Of a DNA stretch of 8,232 bases, positions 1 through 6,649 are shown in pieces. Origin of the DNA: Lachnospiraceae bacterium (lineage in GTDB: Bacteria; Bacillota; Clostridia; Lachnospirales; Lachnospiraceae); the NCBI GenBank assembly GCA_900770535.1, contig CAAHDV010000063.1, positions 1-8,232 on the forward strand. Direction: 5' to 3'. The notes under the pieces are model-generated. The model had not been told where the DNA came from. It searched no databases and was given only the letters and a program-made list of their open reading frames with translations. Positions within the stretch are counted from its first letter, which is position 1; each line of letters begins with the position of its first letter. The translations under genes were made by a program, and so were the position numbers.

Positions 1-291
1 ATCAATATGAATCACATCATACCGATTCAAGTGTGTTCTAAAATCCGATGTTGTCCCAATGGCAAGATTTTCAAACATGGCCGCCGTATCACAACCCTTT
101 CCATAGTAAGCTGTAATCATATCCGCCGTAATGGATTTTCCAAATCTGCGCGGACGGCTGTTGCAGATAAATTTTTCCGTTGTATCTATAACACTGTTTG
201 TATATTCCAGAAGTCCGGTTTTATCCACATAAATTTTAGAATTCAGAGCGTCCTGAAACGCACTGGTCTTTGCATTTACAAATCTTCCCAT
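1..291 (-). CDS. AAA-ATPase-like protein, N-terminal part (runs off left edge)
   Basis: The first 97 codons of a gene begin at the ATG at 291-289 and stay open to the window edge. The protein starts MGRFVNAKTSAF, then YVDKTGLLEY (residues 21-30), FICNSRPRRFGKS (41-53), an AYYGKG segment (61-66) and YDVIHID at the edge. These blocks are typical of the AAA-ATPase-like family (PF09820), which usually continues into a PD-(D/E)XK nuclease-like C-terminal domain; that part is not visible. RPRRFGKS sits where a Walker A P-loop should be and is degenerate, as is usual for this family. An AAAGGA ribosome binding site lies 7 nt upstream and a promoter candidate lies at 338-366. By eye its codons are more AT-rich than those of the genes to the right, so it may have a separate history. 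The biological role of the family is poorly known. Confidence 0.85.
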   Translation of the reverse strand, partial: MGRFVNAKTSAFQDALNSKIYVDKTGLLEYTNSVIDTTEKFICNSRPRRFGKSITADMITAYYGKGCDTAAMFENLAIGTTSDFRTHLNRYDVIHID

Positions 292-337
292 TTGGCATTC
301 CTTTCTATGCAGTTATCCAGCTGCTGATTCTGCCTTT

Positions 338-366
338 ATTGTAACATTGAAGCCTGTAAAAGACAA
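338..366 (-). promoter_or_regulatory. Sigma-A promoter candidate for the AAA-ATPase-like gene
   Basis: On the minus strand, TTGTCT (366-361) is followed after exactly 17 bp by TACAAT (343-338). Each hexamer is close to consensus. The predicted start of transcription is near 331, giving a leader of about 40 nt. The site lies in the 87-bp gap after the MATE stop codon, so the AAA-ATPase-like gene probably has its own transcript. No intrinsic terminator is visible in this gap, so read-through from the MATE gene is also possible. Confidence 0.6.
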
Positions 367-378
367 GTTTGGCCGCCA

Positions 379-1722
379 TTATCCACGCTTCTGGTTTTGC
401 CGGTGCATCCAGAAAAACATCCCCAGGCACAGCGTCACCTGCACCAGGCTGGAGGCCGGGGTGCCGAGGCCGATCTGAAACAGCGTAGCACCCGGAATGC
501 GGCTCACCAGCCATACAATGGGGATACGCACGCCAAAGGCCCCGATCAGGCCCTGCAGCATGACAAACAGGGTTTTCTCACGTCCATTGAAGTAACCGAT
601 AAAGCAGAACAGAAAGGAAGTCAGCAGGCAGTCAATAGCGTAAGCCTTTAAATAGCTGTGGGCTGCTGCAATGACCGCCGCATCGGATGAGAACAGGGCC
701 GCCATAAGATCTCCGTGGAAAAAAGTCAGCACACACATCAGAAGGCCCACGCAAAAGGCCGTGGAAACGCCGCAGAGCAGTGCCCAGTCTGCCCGCTTCG
801 GATTGCCCGCACCCATATTCTGGGCTACGAAAGCGGACATGGACTGCATATAGGCAGACGGCACCAGCATAATAAACACGCACACTTTCTCGGCCACGCC
901 AACACCTGCGGAGGCTGTCACACCAAAAGAATTCACTACCGTCTGGATCACCAGGAAAGAAGTTCCCACCAGAAACTCCTGAAGTCCCACCGGAATGCCA
1001 AGCTTTAGTTCCTTGCCGATCAGCTGCCGGTCAACGCGGATATCTTCCTTCTGAAAGGCAAAGGGCAGTGTTCTCCGGCAGATCATGACCAGAGAAATAA
1101 TCACGCTGACTGCCTGGGCCAGCACGGTGGCTGTCGCGGCACCCGCTGCGCCCATATGAAATCCGGCTACCAGAAGGAGATCCCCCGCGATGTTAATCAG
1201 ACAGGCAATGATTACGGTAAGCAACGGCGTCTTCGAATCCCCAATGCCGCGGAACACCGCACCCAGCACATTATAAGATACAATAAATACCGCACCCGCT
1301 CCGCAGATCCGGATGTAACGCACAGTCTTGGTAAAGGCCTCCTCCGGCGCGTGCAAAAGCCCCGCAAGTACCGGCGCTCCCGCCGCCAAAAGTGCAGTTA
1401 ATACCACTGACACTACCGCAAACAGCCAAATTCCGGCACCAATAGCCTTTCCGGCATCCCGCTCCTTTTTTAATCCAATCTTCTCGGCCACCGCAATGGT
1501 AATGCCCATCGACAAACCTGTAATAATATTCGTCACCGTAGAAAGCAGCATGCTTCCTGTTGCCACTCCAGACACATCCACCGTATCCGCAAACCGGCCC
1601 ACGATCAAAAGATCCGCGCCACCATAAAGTGCCTGCAGAAGAAGACTGAACAATACCGGAATAGCAAAGGTCAGAAGGCTCCTTAAGATATTTCCTTCCG
1701 TAAGACTGTGTTTCTGATTCAT
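379..1722 (-). CDS. MATE family multidrug efflux transporter
   Basis: A 447-residue polytopic membrane protein of normal MATE length. It is expected to export drugs or other organic cations using a Na+ or H+ gradient. About twelve hydrophobic segments form two similar halves. Family blocks include the N-terminal IPVLFSLLLQALYGGADLLIVGR region (residues 21-43), GDSKTPL after helix 4 (161-167), GAAGAATAT (191-199) and AQNMGAGNPKRA at the start of the second half (300-311). The start at 1722-1720 (MNQKHSLTEGN) is chosen because a perfect GGAGG lies 8 nt upstream and MATE proteins begin with this kind of segment. The frame stays open for 41 more codons upstream to an ATG at 1845, but that extension is encoded by the leader hairpin and is unlikely to be translated. 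Expression appears to be controlled by attenuation in the leader. The substrate cannot be told from sequence. Confidence 0.95.
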   Translation of the reverse strand: MNQKHSLTEGNILRSLLTFAIPVLFSLLLQALYGGADLLIVGRFADTVDVSGVATGSMLLSTVTNIITGLSMGITIAVAEKIGLKKERDAGKAIGAGIWLFAVVSVVLTALLAAGAPVLAGLLHAPEEAFTKTVRYIRICGAGAVFIVSYNVLGAVFRGIGDSKTPLLTVIIACLINIAGDLLLVAGFHMGAAGAATATVLAQAVSVIISLVMICRRTLPFAFQKEDIRVDRQLIGKELKLGIPVGLQEFLVGTSFLVIQTVVNSFGVTASAGVGVAEKVCVFIMLVPSAYMQSMSAFVAQNMGAGNPKRADWALLCGVSTAFCVGLLMCVLTFFHGDLMAALFSSDAAVIAAAHSYLKAYAIDCLLTSFLFCFIGYFNGREKTLFVMLQGLIGAFGVRIPIVWLVSRIPGATLFQIGLGTPASSLVQVTLCLGMFFWMHRQNQKRG

Positions 1723-1735
1723 TTCACGTTCCTCC
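1723..1735 (-). promoter_or_regulatory. Ribosome binding site that fixes the MATE start
   Basis: GGAGG (1735-1731) precedes the ATG at 1722 by 8 nt. It favours this start over upstream in-frame ATG codons at 1845 and elsewhere in the hairpin region, which lack a comparable site. Confidence 0.85.
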
Positions 1736-1758
1736 ATATGTTTCAATTTCATGCAATT

Positions 1759-1774
1759 CGCGGATGCTTCCGCG
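1759..1774 (-). other. Short hairpin in the MATE leader, after the terminator
   Basis: CGCGGA and TCCGCG form a perfect 6-bp stem around the 4-nt loop AGCA. It lies between the terminator U-tract and the MATE ribosome binding site. There is no U-run after it, so it is not a terminator. It could stabilise the read-through transcript or be a minor structural element of the leader. Confidence 0.5.
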
Positions 1775-1788
1775 GTATGGAAAGCAAC

Positions 1789-1840
1789 AAAAAAGCCGGA
1801 TAAGAACGCAGACATCTCAGCCTGCCGCCTTATCCGGCTT
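1789..1840 (-). terminator. Intrinsic terminator (attenuator) upstream of the MATE gene
   Basis: On the minus strand AAGCCGGATAAG (1840-1829) pairs perfectly with CTTATCCGGCTT (1804-1793), a 12-bp stem. An inner GCAG/CTGC pairing (1825-1822 with 1811-1808) extends it. The stem runs straight into six T (1794-1789, the first two shared with the stem), the form of a strong intrinsic terminator. It lies downstream of the promoter at 1883-1910 and 67 nt before the MATE start, so it ends transcripts before the efflux gene unless prevented. It can also stop read-through from the EAL operon, since no other terminator is seen between 1929 and this hairpin. Its left arm is codons 5-8 of the leader ORF. 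Confidence 0.88.
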
Positions 1841-1852
1841 ATCATTTCTCAT
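1817..1852 (-). CDS. Leader peptide MRNDKPDKAAG, candidate attenuation sensor
   Basis: An 11-codon ORF begins at ATG 1852-1850 and ends at TGA 1819-1817. GGAGGG (1868-1863) lies 10 nt before the start, slightly long but workable. Codons 5-8 (AAG CCG GAT AAG, KPDK) are exactly the left arm of the terminator, and the stop codon lies in the hairpin loop. A ribosome on the early codons would cover the left arm and prevent terminator folding. Known parallels are leaders in front of resistance genes and the BmrB leader of bmrCD in Bacillus subtilis. A short ATCATT/AATGAT inverted repeat (1859-1854 and 1846-1841) places the start codon in a small loop. Translation is inferred from the signals, not shown. 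Confidence 0.65.
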   Translation of the reverse strand: MRNDKPDKAAG

Positions 1853-1882
1853 GAATGATTTGCCCTCCGAACGAGCACTGTT

Positions 1883-1910
1883 ATTATAGCAAAGTGGAAG
1901 GGAATGTCAA
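1883..1910 (-). promoter_or_regulatory. Consensus sigma-A promoter for the MATE leader
   Basis: TTGACA (1910-1905) and TATAAT (1888-1883) both match the consensus at all six positions, with a 16-bp spacer, one base shorter than optimal. Transcription should start near 1876, giving a leader of about 150 nt before the MATE ATG. The promoter begins 19 bp after the stop codon of the EAL gene. Such a strong promoter just before a strong terminator fits a gene regulated mainly after initiation. Confidence 0.88.
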
Positions 1911-1928
1911 GAGCGAACTATCTGAAAA

Positions 1929-3980
1929 TTATTCCTCATCCAGCACCCGCGCATACTCCTTCTGCGGCAGCGGCTTTGAGAAATAATATCCCTGGATATA
2001 ATCGCAGTCGCAAGCTCTTAAGAACGCAAGCTGCTCTGCGGTCTCTACGCCTTCGGCTACCACCTTCATGTCCATGCGGTGAGCCATCTCGATGATGGAA
2101 AGAACCATGTTGTCTTCCTTTCGGCCCTTGCCAATGGACTGGATAAAGCCCATGTCCAGCTTCACCACATTAAAGGAATAATCGCGCATGGTGCTGAAGG
2201 AGGAGGTTCCGCTTCCAAAATCATCGATGAGAATCTTGGCACCCTGCTCCCGCATTTCCTCCAGGAAATGGCTTCCCATCTTCGTAATGTCCGTGTAGGC
2301 AGATTCTGTCACCTCATAACGCACCATGTCCGCAGGCAGATCGGTCTGGAGTATATTTTTCCGGATCATCTGAATGATGTGTTCATCCATCAGATCCATG
2401 CGGGACAGATTGACCGATACCGGATACACGGCCTTTCCCGCATGGTAACGCTCCCGCTGGAATGTCAGCACCTGCTCGGCCACAAAGAAATCGAGCCGGG
2501 TGATATGTCCGCTCTTTTCCAGGATCGGGATAAAGCGCCCAGGCGATACCATCCTGCCCGGCTCCGGAATCCAGCGCACCAGCGCCTCTGCTGCCACAAT
2601 TTTTCCGGTCTTAGCCTCGTAAATCGGCTGGTAATAAACCTGGAACTCATGACGCTCCATGGCCTGGTCCAGATTGATCATCACCAGGCACTCTTCCTCA
2701 TAATCCTGCTTCATGCTGTCCTGATAAATGGCATAGGGCTGCACATAGTGATTGGAAATGTAATTTTTCGCCAGCTTGGCACGGTCACACATCTCCGACA
2801 CCTTGATCTTTGTATCTGCCGGGATATAATAAATGCCGCAGTGGCACTGCACATTGATGTGCGTCTCCTTCTCCCCATAGGTAAAACGCAAAACCTCCAT
2901 CATCCGCTTTAAATCGAGCTGTTCTTCTCTTACCAGCGCCACAAAATGATCCGTCTCCATGCGGGCAATGATGACTGGCTTTAAAAAACTGTTCTGCAGC
3001 ACCTCCACGCTCTTTTTCAGGATCCGGTCTCCCATCTCATAGCCAAACAGGTCATTAATGGCCTTAAACCGCATGATATTAAAGTACAGGATGGCGTAGC
3101 GGTTCTCAGGGTTGCGCATCAGGATCGTCCCGGTGCGGTTTAAGAATCCATCCCGGTTCAAAAGCCCGGTCTGGGAATCAATCTGCATTTCCCTGGTCAT
3201 ATCGTCGATGACAAACATGATCCGGCTGTCACTTTTGTCAAACCAGTAATAAATATAGCGTTCCACATCATGATTCACATTGTGGATGATGAAGGAATAC
3301 TGACCGGTCTGCTCCAGCCGACAGCGCAATCCCGCCAGGTCCGTACACTCCACAAAGCGGTCCCGCTCTTTCGCCTGAATGTGGGTGGCGCACATCTGGT
3401 CAATGATTCCCTGATACGGAACGTTCTTCTTCACCGGAATACTGGTCTCCGAAAAATGACAGGAACGGAAATTGATCATGGCGTGATCCAGATTCACAAT
3501 GCCCATTGTCTTATACTCCTTCTGGTAAATGATCTTATTCATCATATCATCCATGTAATGGCGGGTCTCATCCCGGATAAAGATATGGGCCTCCAGCGGC
3601 GTTTCCAGAGTCCGCTGAAACAGGTATACCATCACCTCCACAATGATCAGGCGTTCCGCGACCACCAGATGACACTGAATCCGTAACAGATGCCGGCCAT
3701 CCCGGTAGCGTTTCTCCAGATTTTCCTGCGCCAGAAGCTTTCTGGTCCGCTCACGGTGGCGGTCATGGCTGATGTAGCGGTACAAATGCTCCTCCAGCCA
3801 TTCCTGCAGATCAGCACCGTTTTCTCGCTCCGGATTTTCTTGTTTCTCCATCCCGGAATGCTGCTTTTTCTGCTCTTCGCTGTCCTTTCCCTCTACCATT
3901 ACCTCATACAGCCGGTTCTCCGTCACATCAATGTATAATTCTGTTTCCCGATAGTCTACTTCTCCTGCCTGTAATAACAT
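1929..3980 (-). CDS. PAS-like/GGDEF/EAL protein, probable cyclic-di-GMP phosphodiesterase
   Basis: A 683-residue cytoplasmic protein without membrane segments. Residues about 11-140 and 158-263 look like tandem PAS-type sensory modules, each ending in a DiT-like strand (IRDETR, VIDDMTRE). The GGDEF domain (about 264-422) keeps DSQTGLLNR and GYEMGD, but the signature is ETDHF (342-346) and the metal-binding DID is NIM (301-303), so cyclase activity is unlikely. The EAL domain (about 436-680) keeps EALVRW (465-470), N524, EVTES (556-560), DDFGSG (586-591), K607, AEGVET (642-647) and QGYYFSKP (663-670). It should hydrolyse cyclic-di-GMP to pGpG. The start at 3980 is the only good in-frame ATG; its AAGGA is rather close (4 nt). 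The gene follows the sortase gene by 38 bp, probably in one operon. The degenerate GGDEF may still bind GTP as a regulator. Confidence 0.93.
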   Translation of the reverse strand: MLLQAGEVDYRETELYIDVTENRLYEVMVEGKDSEEQKKQHSGMEKQENPERENGADLQEWLEEHLYRYISHDRHRERTRKLLAQENLEKRYRDGRHLLRIQCHLVVAERLIIVEVMVYLFQRTLETPLEAHIFIRDETRHYMDDMMNKIIYQKEYKTMGIVNLDHAMINFRSCHFSETSIPVKKNVPYQGIIDQMCATHIQAKERDRFVECTDLAGLRCRLEQTGQYSFIIHNVNHDVERYIYYWFDKSDSRIMFVIDDMTREMQIDSQTGLLNRDGFLNRTGTILMRNPENRYAILYFNIMRFKAINDLFGYEMGDRILKKSVEVLQNSFLKPVIIARMETDHFVALVREEQLDLKRMMEVLRFTYGEKETHINVQCHCGIYYIPADTKIKVSEMCDRAKLAKNYISNHYVQPYAIYQDSMKQDYEEECLVMINLDQAMERHEFQVYYQPIYEAKTGKIVAAEALVRWIPEPGRMVSPGRFIPILEKSGHITRLDFFVAEQVLTFQRERYHAGKAVYPVSVNLSRMDLMDEHIIQMIRKNILQTDLPADMVRYEVTESAYTDITKMGSHFLEEMREQGAKILIDDFGSGTSSFSTMRDYSFNVVKLDMGFIQSIGKGRKEDNMVLSIIEMAHRMDMKVVAEGVETAEQLAFLRACDCDYIQGYYFSKPLPQKEYARVLDEE

Positions 3981-4018
3981 GTCATCCTTCTTCCCGGCCT
4001 GCCACAGCCTCTTCTCTT

Positions 4019-4825
4019 TTATTTTGTATCTTCCTGTACTCCTGCTTCCTGTGAAACTTCCTGGCCTTCACCGGCCCGTTCCTTTCGCGCGAATACCAGC
4101 GCGCGTCCCTGCTCAATCTGCCGGTAGCAGGTAGACAGCATCAGAATCTCATCTCCACTGTCCACATCCACTCCCGTGTCATACAGCCGGTTCTTCTTCA
4201 AATAAGTAAGAAACGCTTCCCATCCCTCCGGTTTTTCCGGATCTCTATCAATATAAGAGAACAGCTTCCGGTTCTCCTCTTCATTCAAGCTCGTAAACAA
4301 TACGGCAAATATATGATACCTGCCTCCACCTCCCGCATGGTCAAAGATCACATCCGGGTGCTCCGTAAAATAAGACGCATCCTTGTAAAAGCGAAGGGTG
4401 CTGAACATCTTGGTGTTCCTGGTGTTGTGCGCATACACGATCAAGTTATCGGATGGCTTTTTGATATCGCAGCGGATATCCAGAAACGGCATTCCGTTGC
4501 TGTAAGGGTTATGTTCAAAATCATATTTCAAATAATACATTCCATTGTCTTTTTCTGTCTGCATAACCGGATAGCTTAAGGGCGTGTCCGGAATGCGGAT
4601 ATAACCGATGCAGTCCGGGTTTTTGGCCTGCAAAGCAGCCAGATCAAAATCCGAAGTCTTCGCCACACTCTCCTTCCGTGGCACTTCAGTGCGGTAGGCG
4701 GTCTGCCATACCTCATCAATGTTGGATTCAAAACGGTACAGGGAGGCAAAATCCAGTGCCGCCACCACCAGGGCCCCAAAGAATACCACCTTGCTGACCC
4801 GGTTGATCCATCTGCGTACGTTCAT
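4019..4825 (-). CDS. Class B sortase
   Basis: A 268-residue membrane-anchored transpeptidase that cleaves a C-terminal sorting signal and links the protein to the cell wall or to another surface subunit. One N-terminal hydrophobic segment (about residues 12-30) anchors it with the catalytic domain outside. The catalytic residues are visible: His133 in VYAHNTRN, Cys233 in MLSTCYR, and Arg241 in GRALVFARK. IGYIRIPD (73-80), YPVMQT (85-90) and a long helical insert between His and Cys (about 180-215) are class B features. The acidic polar tail after residue 250 is not part of the fold. The start at 4825 has GAGGG 7 nt upstream. The IPKTG protein encoded two genes upstream is the obvious substrate. 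Class B enzymes also include pilus polymerases, so whether it anchors or polymerises is open. Confidence 0.94.
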   Translation of the reverse strand: MNVRRWINRVSKVVFFGALVVAALDFASLYRFESNIDEVWQTAYRTEVPRKESVAKTSDFDLAALQAKNPDCIGYIRIPDTPLSYPVMQTEKDNGMYYLKYDFEHNPYSNGMPFLDIRCDIKKPSDNLIVYAHNTRNTKMFSTLRFYKDASYFTEHPDVIFDHAGGGGRYHIFAVLFTSLNEEENRKLFSYIDRDPEKPEGWEAFLTYLKKNRLYDTGVDVDSGDEILMLSTCYRQIEQGRALVFARKERAGEGQEVSQEAGVQEDTK

Positions 4826-4852
4826 GTTGTCTCCCTCACTTTCCCGTTTTTC

Positions 4853-4925
4853 GCGGCTGTTTTCTCACCGCGGTTCCCGCAATGTGCAAACAGCCGCCTG
4901 GTTTCATTCTGACATTCCAGGCTGT
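4853..4925 (-). promoter_or_regulatory. Competing hairpins between solute-binding and sortase genes
   Basis: The 109-bp gap before the sortase gene holds three related segments. On the minus strand ACAGCCTGG (4925-4917) can pair with CCAGGCGGCTGT (4901-4890), with a small bulge. The overlapping segment GCGGCTGTTT (4897-4888) can instead pair perfectly over 10 bp with AAACAGCCGC (4862-4853). The two folds exclude each other. Neither is followed by a clear U-run, so a standard terminator is not supported. Possible roles are an RNA processing site, a stability element, or control of sortase dosage relative to the upstream genes. Confidence 0.5.
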
Positions 4926-4934
4926 CTTAATTTT

Positions 4935-6644
4935 TTACTTCACGCGGATCTCCCACACATTGTGGATGAACGCGTCATACTGACTCATCTTGTAGTCCTG
5001 CAGGTCTGCAGAAACCGCTACAAATTCCTTCTGTCTTGCCACCGGAATCACCGGCATGGTCTGGTTGATGACCGTGTTGGTCTCCTTTAAGGACTTCTCC
5101 AGGGATTTCCAGTCGTATACGTGGGAAAGGCTCTGAAGACTGCTCTGCAGCGCTTCATTGGCCGTGGATGTATTCAGCCCCTGACTATTCTGCATCAGAC
5201 GCTTGTAAGCTGACGGTTTCTGCCAGTCACCGGAGCTGGAAATCAAAAGGTCGTAATTGCCAAGCATATAGACTTCCCTTAAATACTCGGACTGCTCCAA
5301 GGACTTCACCTCCACAGAAAAGCCTGTATGGTTCAGGCCATCCTTCACTTCCTTCGCAATCTCCTTCTGGATATCGCTGTCGGCAAGAACCGGCAGCACC
5401 AGCTTCATGGACGGATCGCTCATCTCCTCTTTTACGCCCTTTAACAGCTCCTTTGCCGTATCCCGGTCTAGAACTGCCGGATCATCTCCGGCCAGGCTGC
5501 TATTCTCCCAGGCCATGGCATCTGCCTGCATGAGATACCGTGAAAGCGCTCCTCCTGCCAGGGAATCCCGGTCGATGGAAAGAGCCGCTGCCCTGCGGGC
5601 ATCCGTGCGGCGAAGCAAGGAGCAATCCCTGTTCACCGACAGATAAAATACAGAATCCATTGGTTTTTCATAGATTATGAACTGTTTTGCATCGTAGAAC
5701 GGATCAAAATCAGAACCACTTCCATTCAGTACAGCCACATCAATTTCATTGCGGCTGATGGCATCTGCCACCTCATAGGTTCCATACGGAACAAATACCA
5801 CAGTTTTGATATCACGGATTTTCTCATGATAATACACGCTAGCCGTCAAACGGATATTTCCGCCGGTCTGCCCCTCTTCCTTCACATAAGCACCGGTTCC
5901 AATGCCCGCAGTGGAAATCTGCGGCAGCACCAAGGCTATACCATCTTCCATGTTCTCCGGGCGTTTCTGAATCTGGCACTCCGCGATCAGGGCATTATCC
6001 GGTGAAGGCACCGCGAAATGCACTGTCACGTGCTTTGCGTCCGTCACTTCAATGCCGGACGGGATCTCCACAGAACCATTTCGGAATTCTTCGAGTCCCT
6101 CAATGTTTAAATAGAGGCTATCTCCATCCTCCTCGGCTGTCAGACACATAGCTGCAATGGAAAATGCCACATCCGCTGCCGTCATCTCTGTACCGTCACT
6201 GAAACGGATCTTGTTCTCCAGGGTAATCTGGCAGGAAGTTCCGTCCTCACTCATCGAAACGGATTTTGCCAGGACACTGTTGAAATGACCATCACCTCCC
6301 ATCCGCATCAGCGGTTCAAAGATCATGGCCGAAATCATGCGGTCTCCCTCATTCTGTGCATAAGCAGGATTCGTGATGCCAAGGGCATCATTCACCAGAA
6401 CGTGCAGCTCCTTTTTACGGGCCGCGTCTTTCTGAATGCCATCCGCGCTTCCCTCCCGCACCATCGCAAGACCAGAATCATCCGCGAAGATGCCAAGGAA
6501 CACCTGCGGTCGGCTGAAATAAACTACCGCTCCTATAACAAAGAGCAGGGCCGCCGCTGTGGCAGCGACAGCCCTTTTGTTACTGAATTTTCCGGAAGCA
6601 CGCTTCTCACGTGCCTCCGTGTTCTTGCTCCCGAAAAACTTCAT
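4935..6644 (-). CDS. Membrane-anchored family 5 extracellular solute-binding-like protein
   Basis: A 569-residue protein related to the substrate-binding subunits of oligopeptide/nickel ABC importers (SBP_bac_5). A basic N-terminus is followed by one hydrophobic segment (about residues 26-44) with no lipobox cysteine, so it is probably held by an uncleaved anchor rather than as a lipoprotein. Family blocks include FEPLMRMGGDGHF (109-121), RFSDGTEMTAADVAFS (147-162), IGTGAYVKEEG (248-258), RNEIDVAVLNG (298-308) and an AiDr-like ALSIDRDSLAGG (354-365). The start at 6644 lies 5 bp after the stop of the surface-protein gene with only a distant AGGA (12 nt), so translation is probably coupled. No permease or ATPase gene is adjacent. 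Its place between a wall-anchored protein and a sortase suggests a surface role, perhaps peptide sensing or delivery; the ligand is unknown. Confidence 0.88.
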   Translation of the reverse strand: MKFFGSKNTEAREKRASGKFSNKRAVAATAAALLFVIGAVVYFSRPQVFLGIFADDSGLAMVREGSADGIQKDAARKKELHVLVNDALGITNPAYAQNEGDRMISAMIFEPLMRMGGDGHFNSVLAKSVSMSEDGTSCQITLENKIRFSDGTEMTAADVAFSIAAMCLTAEEDGDSLYLNIEGLEEFRNGSVEIPSGIEVTDAKHVTVHFAVPSPDNALIAECQIQKRPENMEDGIALVLPQISTAGIGTGAYVKEEGQTGGNIRLTASVYYHEKIRDIKTVVFVPYGTYEVADAISRNEIDVAVLNGSGSDFDPFYDAKQFIIYEKPMDSVFYLSVNRDCSLLRRTDARRAAALSIDRDSLAGGALSRYLMQADAMAWENSSLAGDDPAVLDRDTAKELLKGVKEEMSDPSMKLVLPVLADSDIQKEIAKEVKDGLNHTGFSVEVKSLEQSEYLREVYMLGNYDLLISSSGDWQKPSAYKRLMQNSQGLNTSTANEALQSSLQSLSHVYDWKSLEKSLKETNTVINQTMPVIPVARQKEFVAVSADLQDYKMSQYDAFIHNVWEIRVK

Positions 6645-6649
6645 ACTTA

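Noticed and set aside
7..327. A 106-codon plus-strand open frame at the left edge
   Set aside because: It is antisense to the AAA-ATPase-like gene, whose frame has family motifs, a ribosome binding site and a promoter.
292..378. An intrinsic terminator after the MATE gene
   Set aside because: Only a trivial TGGC/GCCA palindrome without loop room or a U-run is present; no terminator can be supported.
1723..1845. A longer MATE start at the ATG at 1845, adding 41 residues
   Set aside because: The added part is encoded by the leader hairpin, has no good ribosome binding site and does not resemble a MATE N-terminus. The ATG at 1722 has GGAGG at 8 nt.
1723..1880. A metabolite riboswitch in the MATE leader (guanidine or cyclic-di-GMP type)
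   Set aside because: The leader is short, and I see no conserved riboswitch core. The leader ORF plus terminator explains the architecture better.
2079..2912. A 277-codon plus-strand open frame
   Set aside because: It lies fully antisense to the EAL/GGDEF gene, its translation shows no recognisable family, and it has no convincing start signals.
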